The notes: generated from the letters alone by a model not told the origin. A stretch of 46,102 nt of DNA from Candidatus Epulonipiscium sp. (GCA_012519955.1 JAAYPH010000238.1:1-46102); one strand, 5' to 3'; numbered from the stretch's first letter, positions 26,293 to 34,261 are shown. Program-made: numbers and translations.

Positions 26293-26988
26293 ATGGAATC
26301 AGATACTATGAATACTTATATTCTTACCCTTGTTGTGGTGAATCCCGGAATGGGAAGTAAAGTTTTGGCAGAGGCAAAAAATATAGGTGTTAATGGAGGA
26401 ACCATATTTCTGGGAAAAGGAACAACAACCAATCGATTATTAGAGTTTTTTGGATTTGATGAAGAGAAAAAAGAAATTGTGTTATTGGGTTCTGAAAGAA
26501 AATATGAAACGATACTCCATGAAACTTTAACTCAAAAGTTTCATATGGATAAAGCTAATCACGGAATTATCGTTACACTGCCTATAAAAAACATTATCGG
26601 AAGAATCACTGGTACAGAATCTGAAACTGCCAGTGAACTCAAAACAGGAGGGAATCATGCCATGGAAATGGAATATGAGGCGGTCTTTACTATAGTAGAT
26701 AGAGGTCTTGGCCATGAAGTTGTAGATGTCGCCAGCACTGCTGGAGCGAGAGGTGCAACAATCATTAATGCAAGGGGATCAGGAATCCATGAAGACAGTA
26801 AGTTTTTTTCACTGAATATTGAACCGGAAAAAGAAATAGTGATGATTATTATCCCAAAAGAAATCTCCGATGAAGTTATTAATGTGATCAGAGAAAAAAT
26901 GAAAATAGATGAGCCGGGCAAAGGCATTATGTTTGTTATGGATGTTAGCAAAACATCGGGCATATTTAGAGAGGATACAAATAAATAA
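26293..26988 (+). CDS. Tandem P-II-like signalling protein
   Basis: 231 aa consisting of two P-II/GlnB-like domains in one chain. Domain 1 (about 7-112) runs from TLVVVNPGMGSKVLAEAKNI to ANHGIIVTLPI; domain 2 (about 130-220) runs from VFTIVDRGLGHEVVDVASTA to PGKGIMFVMDV. Both have the T-loop-preceding Gly-rich segment (NGGTIFLGKGT, RGATIINARGSG). I see no canonical GlnB uridylylation Tyr context. By analogy with GlnK-AmtB it probably binds and gates the DUF1538 membrane protein in response to a nucleotide or metabolite. The ATG follows AAAGGAG located at the end of the DUF1538 gene. Confidence 0.82.
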   Translation: MESDTMNTYILTLVVVNPGMGSKVLAEAKNIGVNGGTIFLGKGTTTNRLLEFFGFDEEKKEIVLLGSERKYETILHETLTQKFHMDKANHGIIVTLPIKNIIGRITGTESETASELKTGGNHAMEMEYEAVFTIVDRGLGHEVVDVASTAGARGATIINARGSGIHEDSKFFSLNIEPEKEIVMIIIPKEISDEVINVIREKMKIDEPGKGIMFVMDVSKTSGIFREDTNK

Positions 26989-27016
26989 AACATCGACCTA
27001 GGTCGATGTTTTATTT
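26987..27016 (+). terminator. Perfect-palindrome terminator after the P-II gene
   Basis: A 26-bp perfect palindrome (26987-27012, arms AAAACATCGACC and GGTCGATGTTTT around TA) runs into an AT-rich TTATTTT tract. Family A repeat copy 2 follows directly. Confidence 0.8.
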
Positions 27017-27085
27017 TGGAATAAAAAAGTTTATCTTGATTGTAAGAGACCAATTTCGCTTTTTTTGCTAGTGCAACTTAGTCAC
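27014..27085 (+). repeat. Family A intergenic repeat, copy 2
   Basis: 72 bp, aligned without gaps to 8229-8300. The best conserved parts are AAGAGACCA and AGTGC.AC.TAGTC.C. The stem seen in copy 1 is largely lost here. It lies between the P-II terminator and the end of the ABC-F gene, again directly after a terminator. Confidence 0.6.
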
Positions 27086-27093
27086 TTTTTTTA

Positions 27094-28683
27094 TTATAAG
27101 TTTCTATATTCCAGATATTCATCATACGTCATTTGTTTATCAATAATTCCTTCTGGAGTGAATTCAATAATGCGGTTTGCAACGGTTTGAATCAGCTGAT
27201 GGTCATGGGATGCAAGCAAAATATTGCTTTTAAAATCAATTAATCCATTATTCAGTGCCGTAATAGATTCTAAGTCCAGGTGGTTGGTAGGTTGATCCAA
27301 CATCAGAACATTTGCATTGCTCAGCATCATTTTTGCAAGCATACAGCGAACTTTTTCACCCCCGGAGAGAACCTTTACTTGTTTTAGGGCTTCTTCCCCA
27401 GAAAAAAGCATTCTGCCTAAAAATCCTCTTATATAGGTTTCTGTTTGATCTTGAGAATACTGTCTCAGCCAGTCTACTAAATTCAGGTCTACATCATTAA
27501 AATAGTTAGAATGATCTTTTGGGAAATATGCAGTAGTAATGGTTACTCCCCATTTGAATTCTCCACTGTCAGGTTCCATTTCTCCTGCGAGAATTTGAAA
27601 TAGAGTAGTTTTTGCAATATCATTTTCTCCTACAAAGGCAATTCTGTCTCCTTTTAATACGGTAAAGCTTACATTATTTAACACTTTTTCACCATTGATC
27701 GTTTTAGTCAATCCGTCCACTCTTAATATATCATTTCCTACTTCTCTTTCAGGCTTAAAGCCAACAAAAGGATATCTTCTTGTTGAAGGCTGGATATCTT
27801 CCAATGTAATCTTTTCTAAAAGCTTCTTACGGGAGGTAGCTTGTCTGGATTTAGATGCATTGGCACTAAATCTGGCAATGAATGCCTGCAGTTCTTTGAT
27901 TTTCTCTTCTTTTTTCTTGTTTTGATCCTTTGCCATTTGAAGAGCCAATTGGCTGGATTCATACCAAAAATCATAGTTTCCTACATATAATTTAATTTTA
28001 CCAAAATCTACATCGGCAATATGGGTACATACATTATTTAAAAAGTGGCGATCATGGGAAACAACAATAACGATCCCTTCAAACTGTATTAAGAACTCTT
28101 CGAGCCATCGAATAGACTTAATATCCAGATGGTTAGTGGGCTCGTCTAAAATCAATATTCCAGGTTTTCCGAAAAGAGCTTGAGCAAGCAGAACTTTAAC
28201 CTTTTCAGGACCTGACAGTTCCCCCACAGTTTTATAATGAAGTTCCGTCTCAATGCCTAAGCCGTTTAGGATAGTAGCTGCCTCAGACTCGGCTTCCCAT
28301 CCGTTAAGTTCTGCAAATTCAAATTCCAGCTCTGAAGCCCTTACACCGTCTTCCTCTGTAAATTCGGATTTTGCATACAGGGCATCTTTTTCTTTAATGA
28401 TTTGTGAAAGTCTTGGATTTCCCATAATAACTGTTTCCAGAACAGGAAAGGAATCGTATTGGAAATGGTCTTGTTTTAAAACAGAAAGTCTTGTACCTTG
28501 GGAAATAGAAATTTCTCCTGTGTTAGGAGAAATTTCTCCAGATAAAATTTTTAGAAATGTACTTTTTCCGGCACCATTGGCACCAATCACTCCATAGCAA
28601 TTTCCCGGAGTGAATTTAAGATTCACATCTTCAAAAAGTAATTTATCACCATATCTTAAGCTAACATTTGTTACTGTAATCAC
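27094..28683 (-). CDS. ABC-F family ATPase (YkpA/YbiT-like)
   Basis: Soluble ABC-F protein, 529 aa, with two nucleotide-binding domains joined by a linker (about 235-310) and no membrane segment. Domain 1 has GANGAGKST (Walker A) and ELSGPEKVKVLLA (signature with SGP). Domain 2 has GENDIAKTT in place of GxNGxGKT and VLSGGEKVRCMLA. The NDxAKTT form occurs in this clostridial subgroup as far as I recall, so I do not treat it as damage. ABC-F proteins of this kind act on ribosomes to relieve stalling. GTG start after GGAAGGT. Monocistronic, convergent with the P-II gene. Confidence 0.88.
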   Translation of the reverse strand: MITVTNVSLRYGDKLLFEDVNLKFTPGNCYGVIGANGAGKSTFLKILSGEISPNTGEISISQGTRLSVLKQDHFQYDSFPVLETVIMGNPRLSQIIKEKDALYAKSEFTEEDGVRASELEFEFAELNGWEAESEAATILNGLGIETELHYKTVGELSGPEKVKVLLAQALFGKPGILILDEPTNHLDIKSIRWLEEFLIQFEGIVIVVSHDRHFLNNVCTHIADVDFGKIKLYVGNYDFWYESSQLALQMAKDQNKKKEEKIKELQAFIARFSANASKSRQATSRKKLLEKITLEDIQPSTRRYPFVGFKPEREVGNDILRVDGLTKTINGEKVLNNVSFTVLKGDRIAFVGENDIAKTTLFQILAGEMEPDSGEFKWGVTITTAYFPKDHSNYFNDVDLNLVDWLRQYSQDQTETYIRGFLGRMLFSGEEALKQVKVLSGGEKVRCMLAKMMLSNANVLMLDQPTNHLDLESITALNNGLIDFKSNILLASHDHQLIQTVANRIIEFTPEGIIDKQMTYDEYLEYRNL

Positions 28684-28854
28684 GACTGTACCTTCCTTTA
28701 CTTATTTTATTGCATTCGGGGACTATTATATCATAGATATTATAGGAATTCATCTTATTTTGATATTTGCAAAAAATAGGTTATATTATTATTAAAGTGT
28801 AGGATTTGGATTTCGTAAAATTTTAAAGGTGGAATGAAAAAGGCAGGAGAAGAT

Positions 28855-29475
28855 ATGAAGAAACTGGATAGAAGTTTTTATGAAAGAGATACTTTGATAG
28901 TTGCAAGAGAGTTATTAGGAAAGTATATTGTCCATAAAATTGACGGAAAAGAAATTATAGGAAGAATTGTTGAAGCAGAAGCTTATAAAGGTGCAATGGA
29001 TAAAGCTGCCCATAGTTATCAGAATAGACGAACCAACAGGACAGAAGTGATGTTTGGTCCTCCGGGCTATGCCTATGTATTTTTGATTTATGGGATGTAT
29101 CCTTGTATGAACATTGTCACAGAAGAAGAAGGAAATCCCTGCGCAGTACTGCTTAGAAGTATAGAGCCCATTAAAGGATTAGAAGATATGGCAAAAAGAA
29201 GATTTAATAAAACCTATGATGAATTAAGTAAGGCACAAAAAATAAACATAAGCAATGGACCGGGAAAACTCTGTATGGCAATGGATATTACACTTAAAGA
29301 CTATGGCATGGATCTCTGTGGAATTGAATTATTTATCTGTGAAGGGGAAGAAAAAAATACATTTGAAATTGTTGAAGCGAAAAGAGTTAATATTGATTAT
29401 GCAGAGGAAGCAGCGGACTATCTTTGGAGATTTTACATTAAGGATAATCCTTATGTATCCGTAAAGAAAAGATAG
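28855..29475 (+). CDS. DNA-3-methyladenine glycosylase (AAG/MPG family)
   Basis: Base-excision repair glycosylase of the mammalian-type AAG/MPG family, 206 aa, removing alkylated purines. Seen: SFYERDTLIVARELLGKYIV at the start, the catalytic Glu region RIVEAEAYKG (about 43-52), HSYQNRRTNRTEVMFGPPGY, YGMYPCMN and NGPGKLCMAM. Start ATG 28855 is preferred because GGAGAA precedes it at good distance; the in-frame ATG at 28834 is too close to its GGTGG. Ends at a strong terminator. With the UDG-like gene it is the second repair glycosylase in the window. Confidence 0.9.
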   Translation: MKKLDRSFYERDTLIVARELLGKYIVHKIDGKEIIGRIVEAEAYKGAMDKAAHSYQNRRTNRTEVMFGPPGYAYVFLIYGMYPCMNIVTEEEGNPCAVLLRSIEPIKGLEDMAKRRFNKTYDELSKAQKINISNGPGKLCMAMDITLKDYGMDLCGIELFICEGEEKNTFEIVEAKRVNIDYAEEAADYLWRFYIKDNPYVSVKKR

Positions 29476-29534
29476 AAATTGTCTTCGCTTATAAATTGAT
29501 TCTTTTTTATTCAATACAAAAAATTAAATCCGCT

Positions 29535-29570
29535 AAAAAAGAGAGAAATACTTGAAATTTCTCTCTTTTT
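29535..29570. terminator. Terminator after the glycosylase gene
   Basis: AAAAAGAGAGAAA (29536-29548) pairs with TTTCTCTCTTTTT (29558-29570), 13 bp perfect. T-runs on both strands allow it to serve the 38-aa minus-strand gene as well. Confidence 0.8.
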
Positions 29571-29596
29571 GAATTATACTAATTATTAATTAATAT

Positions 29597-29713
29597 TTAA
29601 TTTTTCTTATCATGCTTTTCCGAATTATTAGCTTTCTGAGCTTTTATTACTAAATAAACAGTAGCAATTCCTGTAAGCCCTAATAATGCAATAACAAAAA
29701 TATCTGTACTCAT
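29597..29713 (-). CDS. Small single-pass membrane protein (38 aa)
   Basis: MSTDIFVIALLGLTGIATVY begins a 38-residue protein with one clear membrane segment (about 4-23) and a basic, hydrophilic tail ending HDKKN. It has a textbook GGGAGGTGA ribosome site 6 bases before the ATG, which is the main support. It follows the 129-aa gene by 17 bp on the same strand and probably shares its transcript. Function unknown; no relative recognised. Confidence 0.6.
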   Translation of the reverse strand: MSTDIFVIALLGLTGIATVYLVIKAQKANNSEKHDKKN

Positions 29714-29730
29714 GAAATCACCTCCCTTTT

Positions 29731-30120
29731 CTAAACTTGGGACAAGTGATTCCTCCATTTAAGATCATTTCCTTGAAAATAATATGGAAACAATTTGAAA
29801 ATGTATTTTCTTTGATCCAGTACGAATTGGTTTTTTCTTTGATAACTGTAAGATGCGAAGGGATAATAAATTACAGAATCCAGTGATACATAAGGCTCTA
29901 TATTAATCGGGAGAAATTTTTTGATGACAATCTTATTTAAACCCAACGAGGGAAGAACGAACTCCATATCAGTACCATAAGAGATAAACACTAAAGGAGC
30001 AGAAGAAGACTTCATGGGGTGTTCTGCAGAATAAAGAGAATACATTGAAATATGAAGGATATAACATACTAGAATTAAAAGACAAATCCTATGTGCATTT
30101 TTATGTAGAGTTTTTTTCAA
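29731..30120 (-). CDS. Exported or membrane-anchored protein of unknown function (129 aa)
   Basis: Not recognised. The N-terminus is basic with a hydrophobic segment (HRICLLILVCYILHISMYSL, about 9-28) that would be a signal or anchor. The remainder is rich in Tyr, Phe and Lys (SVIYYPFASYSYQRKNQF, YIFKLFPYYFQ) with no Cys and no known motif. The start is TTG 30120, preceded by AAAGGAG at 6-base spacing; the longer frame to 30153 runs through that site. Together with the 38-aa gene it forms a small operon divergent from superoxide reductase. Confidence 0.6.
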   Translation of the reverse strand: MKKTLHKNAHRICLLILVCYILHISMYSLYSAEHPMKSSSAPLVFISYGTDMEFVLPSLGLNKIVIKKFLPINIEPYVSLDSVIYYPFASYSYQRKNQFVLDQRKYIFKLFPYYFQGNDLKWRNHLSQV

Positions 30121-30199
30121 TATTATTCTCCTTTCCGCTAATATTAGTAACATGCTTTAATTATACATGAGAAAAATGTTTTTTAATAGGATAAAATAA

Positions 30200-30240
30200 T
30201 TAAAATATTATTTTAGGCAATACTATAATAATGATTATTT
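30200..30240 (+). promoter_or_regulatory. Superoxide reductase promoter with PerR-like box
   Basis: TATAAT at 30224-30229 with a weak TTAAAA (30200-30205) 18 bp upstream. Overlapping the -10 is TAATAAT-G-ATTATTT (30226-30240), a 7-1-7 inverted repeat that matches the Fur/PerR-family box TTATAAT-N-ATTATAA at 11 of 14 arm positions. Placement over the promoter fits peroxide-responsive repression. Confidence 0.45.
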
Positions 30241-30255
30241 AAAGGAGGGTTTTGT

Positions 30256-30630
30256 ATGCAAAATTTAGGACAATTAATACAAACTGGAGACTGGAAAGGT
30301 GAAAAGCACGTTCCTGTAATTCATATTCCACAAGATATTAAAGTGGGGGAAGCCTTTGAACTGAAGGTTTCCATAGGGGATGAAATCAAACATCCTAACG
30401 AGTTAGAACATCATATTAAATGGATAAAACTCTATTATTTTAAAGAAGACGGGAAATTTCCAGTTGAAATTGCGTCATTTGATTTTGTATCCCACGGTGA
30501 AGCTGGCGTGATCACGGAACCTGTTGGATCTGTAAATGTAAAATTGAATGCATCCGGGTTTATCTATGCTTTGGCATACTGCAATATTCATGGCTTATGG
30601 GAAAATAAAGCAGAAATCAAGTTTAGTTAA
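30256..30630 (+). CDS. Superoxide reductase, neelaredoxin type
   Basis: Reduces superoxide to hydrogen peroxide at a non-haem Fe(His)4Cys centre; typical of anaerobes. 124 aa, lacking the N-terminal desulforedoxin iron site, hence the one-iron neelaredoxin type. Ligands visible: the Glu16/His18 region (KGEKHVP), His46 (KHPNE), His52 (EHHIKW), and Cys109 with His112 (YCNIHG). The ATG follows AAAGGAGGG. Monocistronic between a PerR-like promoter and a GNRA-loop terminator. The electron donor (rubredoxin or other) is not encoded nearby. Confidence 0.9.
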   Translation: MQNLGQLIQTGDWKGEKHVPVIHIPQDIKVGEAFELKVSIGDEIKHPNELEHHIKWIKLYYFKEDGKFPVEIASFDFVSHGEAGVITEPVGSVNVKLNASGFIYALAYCNIHGLWENKAEIKFS

Positions 30631-30660
30631 AAAGTAAGGGCGAAAGCTCTTACTTTTTTA
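30631..30660 (+). terminator. GAAA-loop terminator after superoxide reductase
   Basis: AAAGTAAG...CTTACTTT stem with an inner GC step and a GAAA tetraloop (30631-30656), then TTTTTA. Family B repeat copy 2 starts at its last bases. Confidence 0.85.
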
Positions 30661-30822
30661 TTGCATAGGAAATTCCTTTAGATTTCCTATGCAATAAAAA
30701 GCCCTCTGGGCATAATGCACACTCGCGCATATTGTATTTTGTCGGCTTCGCCGACCGCGCTCGGCGCGAGAGTTTCGCAAGCGAAACCTTTCTTATCCTT
30801 TGAGCTGCAGCCCTTTTATGTT
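30660..30822 (+). repeat. Family B intergenic repeat, copy 2
   Basis: The hairpin ATTGCATAGGAAAT / ATTTCCTATGCAAT (30660-30673, 30682-30695) is followed by a 92-bp core (30696-30787) that matches 43839-43930 without gaps at 81 of 92 positions. The core holds further small palindromes: GTCGGC-TTC-GCCGAC (30741-30755), CGCGCTCGGCGCG, and GTTTCGC-AA-GCGAAAC (30772-30787). It is markedly more GC-rich than its surroundings. No open frame explains it. The outer right border is uncertain. Confidence 0.7.
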
Positions 30823-30880
30823 GATTATTCTATACGAATCTAGTACTATAGTATTGAAAAACATAATGAGGAAGTGACCT

Positions 30881-31981
30881 ATGTTTACTCGTTTTATACA
30901 TAATGCGTATCCGGTTTTTGTTGAAGAAGGATTTGAGTTGTTATCCGATCGAAAAGAAGTAGATATTTTTTCTGAGGATATAGATGTGGTTCGATTTATT
31001 AAAAGGCATAATACGATTTTATATATAATAAATTTCTGGAATATGTTAAATATTGATTATGACACCTTTTTTCATAGAAATGCATCCTATGAAAAGAAAC
31101 TCAGAGAATTCTTTGAACAGCTTAATTGCAGCCATATCATTGTACTTAATTTGTTAATAACCGAAGAAGCAATGGAGTTTAACAATATAAGTGAATTTCA
31201 TCCAGGGAAAGATATTTATTCGGTGTCCTGGATTGTACAATTGCCAACGAAAAAAATCCTTGTCAACAAAGGGGATACGGATGAAGTATTAAATGTAAAG
31301 CAATTGGTTCATAAGGTTTTTAATATAATAGATCCTACATATGAATCTGAAGAAGAAAACTTTAGAAAATATAGAGATAGGATAAAAAGAAAGATACCGT
31401 TAAAAGAAAGAAGCAGCAATACTGTATTAACTTACGGACTTATTGGAATTAATATCGTTATATGGTTATTGATGGAGTTGAATGGCGGCTCGCAAGACGT
31501 TAATACATTGCTTTCTTTTGGTGCAAATGAACCTTTTTTGGTGTTGAAAAGGGATCAGTATTGGAGATTGGTTACTTCAATGTTTCTTCATATCGGCCTT
31601 AGCCATTTGCTGTATAACAGTTTTGCGCTTTACCTGTTTGGAACAAGAATAGAAAGATATTACGGAAAGATAAAATATCTATTGATTTATTTTATTTCAG
31701 GTACTATTGGAAGTATTGCCAGTATCTTTTTTAGCAATACTGTGTCAGCTGGAGCATCGGGAGCAATATACGGACTTTTGGGAGCACTATTGTATTTAGC
31801 ATATAAAACCAGGAAAGAAATAGATGGATTGAATACATATACTATTTTAGTAATGGCTTTGATTGGTATTGGATTAGGATGGATCATGCCTTCTATAGAT
31901 AACGCTGCCCATGTAGCAGGATTTTTATCTGGTTTATTTACAGGGAAAACATTAATATGCCCTTGGAGTAAGGAAAAATAA
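30881..31981 (+). CDS. Rhomboid family intramembrane serine protease
   Basis: Rhomboid of 366 aa resembling B. subtilis YqgP/GluP. A soluble N-terminal domain of about 180 residues precedes the membrane core. Catalytic Ser293 is in GASGAIYG, His344 in NAAHVAG, and the oxyanion Asn246 in SHLLYNSFAL. It would cleave membrane proteins within or near the bilayer. ATG start after GAGGAAG. The N-terminal domain contains no motif I recognise. It stands alone after repeat copy 2 and before the NfeD-flotillin operon. Confidence 0.88.
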   Translation: MFTRFIHNAYPVFVEEGFELLSDRKEVDIFSEDIDVVRFIKRHNTILYIINFWNMLNIDYDTFFHRNASYEKKLREFFEQLNCSHIIVLNLLITEEAMEFNNISEFHPGKDIYSVSWIVQLPTKKILVNKGDTDEVLNVKQLVHKVFNIIDPTYESEEENFRKYRDRIKRKIPLKERSSNTVLTYGLIGINIVIWLLMELNGGSQDVNTLLSFGANEPFLVLKRDQYWRLVTSMFLHIGLSHLLYNSFALYLFGTRIERYYGKIKYLLIYFISGTIGSIASIFFSNTVSAGASGAIYGLLGALLYLAYKTRKEIDGLNTYTILVMALIGIGLGWIMPSIDNAAHVAGFLSGLFTGKTLICPWSKEK

Positions 31982-32109
31982 AAGCATTGCATTCAATCAT
32001 ATGTTTAAAATGGTTGCATATGAATGTAGAGGAATCGGTTTCATAGAAAGATTTTTTGAGAATAATCCCATACTTCGTCTTCTAAAGATGGAAAATATTT
32101 AAAAATTCC

Positions 32110-32148
32110 TTGACAAACAAATAACGAACAGCTACAATATATATTGTA
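32110..32148 (+). promoter_or_regulatory. NfeD-flotillin promoter with overlapping perfect palindrome
   Basis: TTGACA (32110-32115), 17-bp spacing, TACAAT (32133-32138). The -10 element is the left part of TACAATATATATTGTA (32133-32148), a 16-bp perfect palindrome well placed as a repressor site. The 249 bp between the rhomboid and NfeD genes (31982-32230) otherwise contain only a weak hairpin near 31984-32025. Confidence 0.65.
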
Positions 32149-32230
32149 GAGCGATACACTATTGTAATATAATCAAAATATTTTTTGATATGCTTCAAAG
32201 TTCAGTCAAGATTGGGGGAGGAATGAATAC

Positions 32231-32761
32231 ATGTTAAAGGTTTTTTATATTTGCTTTTTTACAGGAGTTCTATATACTGCCGCTTCGTTTATACTAGGTC
32301 AAATTTTTGACTTTCTGGGATTAGACGGAGATGTAGATATGGATGGAGATCTTTTTGGCTTTGGTATTTCTCCCTTAAAACCAATCATTATTGCTGCTTT
32401 TGTTACTGTATTCGGTGGTGTTGGCATCATAGCAGAGAAGAACAACTTAGGAGACTTTATAAGTTTACTAATTGCTTTAATTTCTGCATTGGCTGTTTCA
32501 TTTCTTATTTTTCGTTTCATTTTAGTTCCATTATACAGACTTCAAAGCAAAGGAGCAGTGGAGCAAAAAGCTTTAATCGGACATATTGCCAGGGTAACTT
32601 TAACGATTAAAGACGGACAATTTGGAAAGATTATTTATGTAGTAGACGGCTATACCTATTCTGCTCCTGCAAAGGCTGAAAACAATGAAACGATTGAAAA
32701 AGGAAGTGAAGTGGTTATTGTAGAAATAAAAAATAATGCTTTTTATGTAAAGAAACTGTGA
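32231..32761 (+). CDS. NfeD-like membrane protein (flotillin partner, YuaF-like)
   Basis: 176 aa with membrane segments at about 1-20, 53-70 and 76-98, and a C-terminal OB-fold domain (about 110-175, GHIARVTLTIKDGQFGKIIY). This matches the short NfeD proteins paired with flotillins such as YuaF with FloT/YuaG in B. subtilis. An acidic GDVDMDGD loop lies near 34-41. The flotillin gene begins 12 bp downstream. It probably helps assemble or position flotillin domains in the membrane. Confidence 0.85.
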   Translation: MLKVFYICFFTGVLYTAASFILGQIFDFLGLDGDVDMDGDLFGFGISPLKPIIIAAFVTVFGGVGIIAEKNNLGDFISLLIALISALAVSFLIFRFILVPLYRLQSKGAVEQKALIGHIARVTLTIKDGQFGKIIYVVDGYTYSAPAKAENNETIEKGSEVVIVEIKNNAFYVKKL

Positions 32762-32773
32762 GGAGGGTTTTAA

Positions 32774-34237
32774 ATGGAATTAGAATCAGCAATTACTATT
32801 GCAGGGATTATCGTAGGAGTAATTATTGTTTTAACAATCAGTATTCTTACGATGTGGAAAAAGGTTTCTCAAGATAAGGCTTTAGTTATTACGGGTCTTA
32901 AGAAAAGAGTGATCTCCGGGGGCGGTGGATTTGTTATTCCTCTTTTGGAAAGAACCGATATTATTTCTTTAGAAAATATGAAAATTGTAGTAAGAACTGA
33001 AGGCGCCCTCACTGAGCAAGGGGTAGACATCATCGCGGACGGTGTAGCTGTTATTAAGGTTAAATCCGATAAAGAATCAATTTTGGCTGCAGTAGAGCAA
33101 TTTAATACCGGTTCTGAAAAAAGAACCATTGAAGTGATTAAAGATACGGCAAATGATGTGCTGGAAGGAAAATTAAGAGAAATCATTTCCAAGATGACAG
33201 TTGAAGAAATTTATAAAGACAGAGAAAAATTTGCCTCTCAGGTACAAGAAGTTGCTGCAATGGATTTAGCAGAAATGGGCTTAGAAATCAAAGCCTTTAC
33301 CATTCGGGATATATCCGACAGGAACGGCTATTTGGAAGCTTTAGGTAAAAAACGTATAGCAGAAGTAAAAAGAGATGCACAGATTGCCGAAGCGGAAGCC
33401 CATAAGGAAACAAAAATAAAAACAGCTGATGCCGCAAGATATGGTGAAGAAGCAAGACTTCAAGCGGAAACTCAGATTGCGGAAGCTGCTAAGGAAAAAG
33501 AATTAAAAGTACAGGCGTATAGAAAAGAACAAGAAACGGAAAAAGCTAAAGCTGACCTTGCTTACGAAATTGAAACCAGTAAAATTCAACAAGAAATTGA
33601 AAAAGAAAAAATGCAGATTCAGATTGTAAGAAAGCAAAAAGAAATTGAATTGGCAGAACAGGAAGCAGCAAGAAAAGAAAAAGAATTAGAGGCAACTGTA
33701 GTAAAATTAGCGGATGCAGAAAAATACAGTGCAGAAAAAAGAGCAGAGGCATTAAGATATAAAGAGATCCAAGAAGCTTTGGCTCAAGCGGAAGCAATTA
33801 AAGCTACAGGGGCCGCTAAAGCAGAAGCCAACCGCCTTGAGGGAATGACGGAAGTAGAAATCATTCGTGAAAAAGGTAAGGCCGAAGCAGAAGCTATGCT
33901 TAAAAAAGCAGAAGCCTTCAAACTATACAATGATGCAGCGATTACACAAATGATTATAGAAAAGCTTCCTGAGATTGCAAAAGCCATTGCGGAACCTTTA
34001 TCAAAGGTAGAAAAGATTGTTATTGTGGATTCAGGAAATGGAGAAGGAAAAGGGGCATCCAAGGTAACTGGATATGTAACGGAAATTATGTCCAGTCTTC
34101 CTGAAACCATAGAAACTTTAACAGGAGTTGATTTAAAAAAGGTATTAAATAACTCCGAAATAATGAAAGCAACACAAAAGGTGGTACCTCCAGTAGTAGA
34201 GTCAACACCTGTTTCAGATGAAAAAAACAAAGCATAG
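32774..34237 (+). CDS. Flotillin-like SPFH protein (FloT/YuaG type)
   Basis: Membrane-scaffold protein of 487 aa that organises ordered membrane microdomains. An N-terminal hydrophobic hairpin (about 5-28) is followed by the SPFH/Band 7 domain (about 30-190). A long Ala/Glu/Lys-rich coiled-coil flotillin region (about 195-385) includes the repeated EAE/AEA pattern typical of flotillins, and the C-terminal tail ends with PVSDEKNKA. ATG after GAGGAGGG. Operon with NfeD under a promoter with a perfect palindrome. In B. subtilis the homologous operon is controlled by sigma-W; here the visible promoter is sigma-A-like. Confidence 0.9.
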   Translation: MELESAITIAGIIVGVIIVLTISILTMWKKVSQDKALVITGLKKRVISGGGGFVIPLLERTDIISLENMKIVVRTEGALTEQGVDIIADGVAVIKVKSDKESILAAVEQFNTGSEKRTIEVIKDTANDVLEGKLREIISKMTVEEIYKDREKFASQVQEVAAMDLAEMGLEIKAFTIRDISDRNGYLEALGKKRIAEVKRDAQIAEAEAHKETKIKTADAARYGEEARLQAETQIAEAAKEKELKVQAYRKEQETEKAKADLAYEIETSKIQQEIEKEKMQIQIVRKQKEIELAEQEAARKEKELEATVVKLADAEKYSAEKRAEALRYKEIQEALAQAEAIKATGAAKAEANRLEGMTEVEIIREKGKAEAEAMLKKAEAFKLYNDAAITQMIIEKLPEIAKAIAEPLSKVEKIVIVDSGNGEGKGASKVTGYVTEIMSSLPETIETLTGVDLKKVLNNSEIMKATQKVVPPVVESTPVSDEKNKA

Positions 34238-34261
34238 TTCTATCATAAGATATTTACTTTG

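Noticed and set aside
27094-28683. Apparent defective second Walker A (GENDIAKTT) in the ABC-F protein
   Set aside because: The NDxAKTT form is, to my recollection, usual in this clostridial ABC-F subgroup, and all other motifs are intact.
30660-30822. Possible CRISPR or riboswitch in the palindrome-rich segment
   Set aside because: No regularly spaced repeats with unique spacers; the segment recurs at 43803 downstream of unrelated genes, so it is a dispersed repeat.
33784-34230. 148-codon minus-strand frame antisense to flotillin
   Set aside because: Arises from the biased Ala/Glu codons of the flotillin coiled coil; no start signals.
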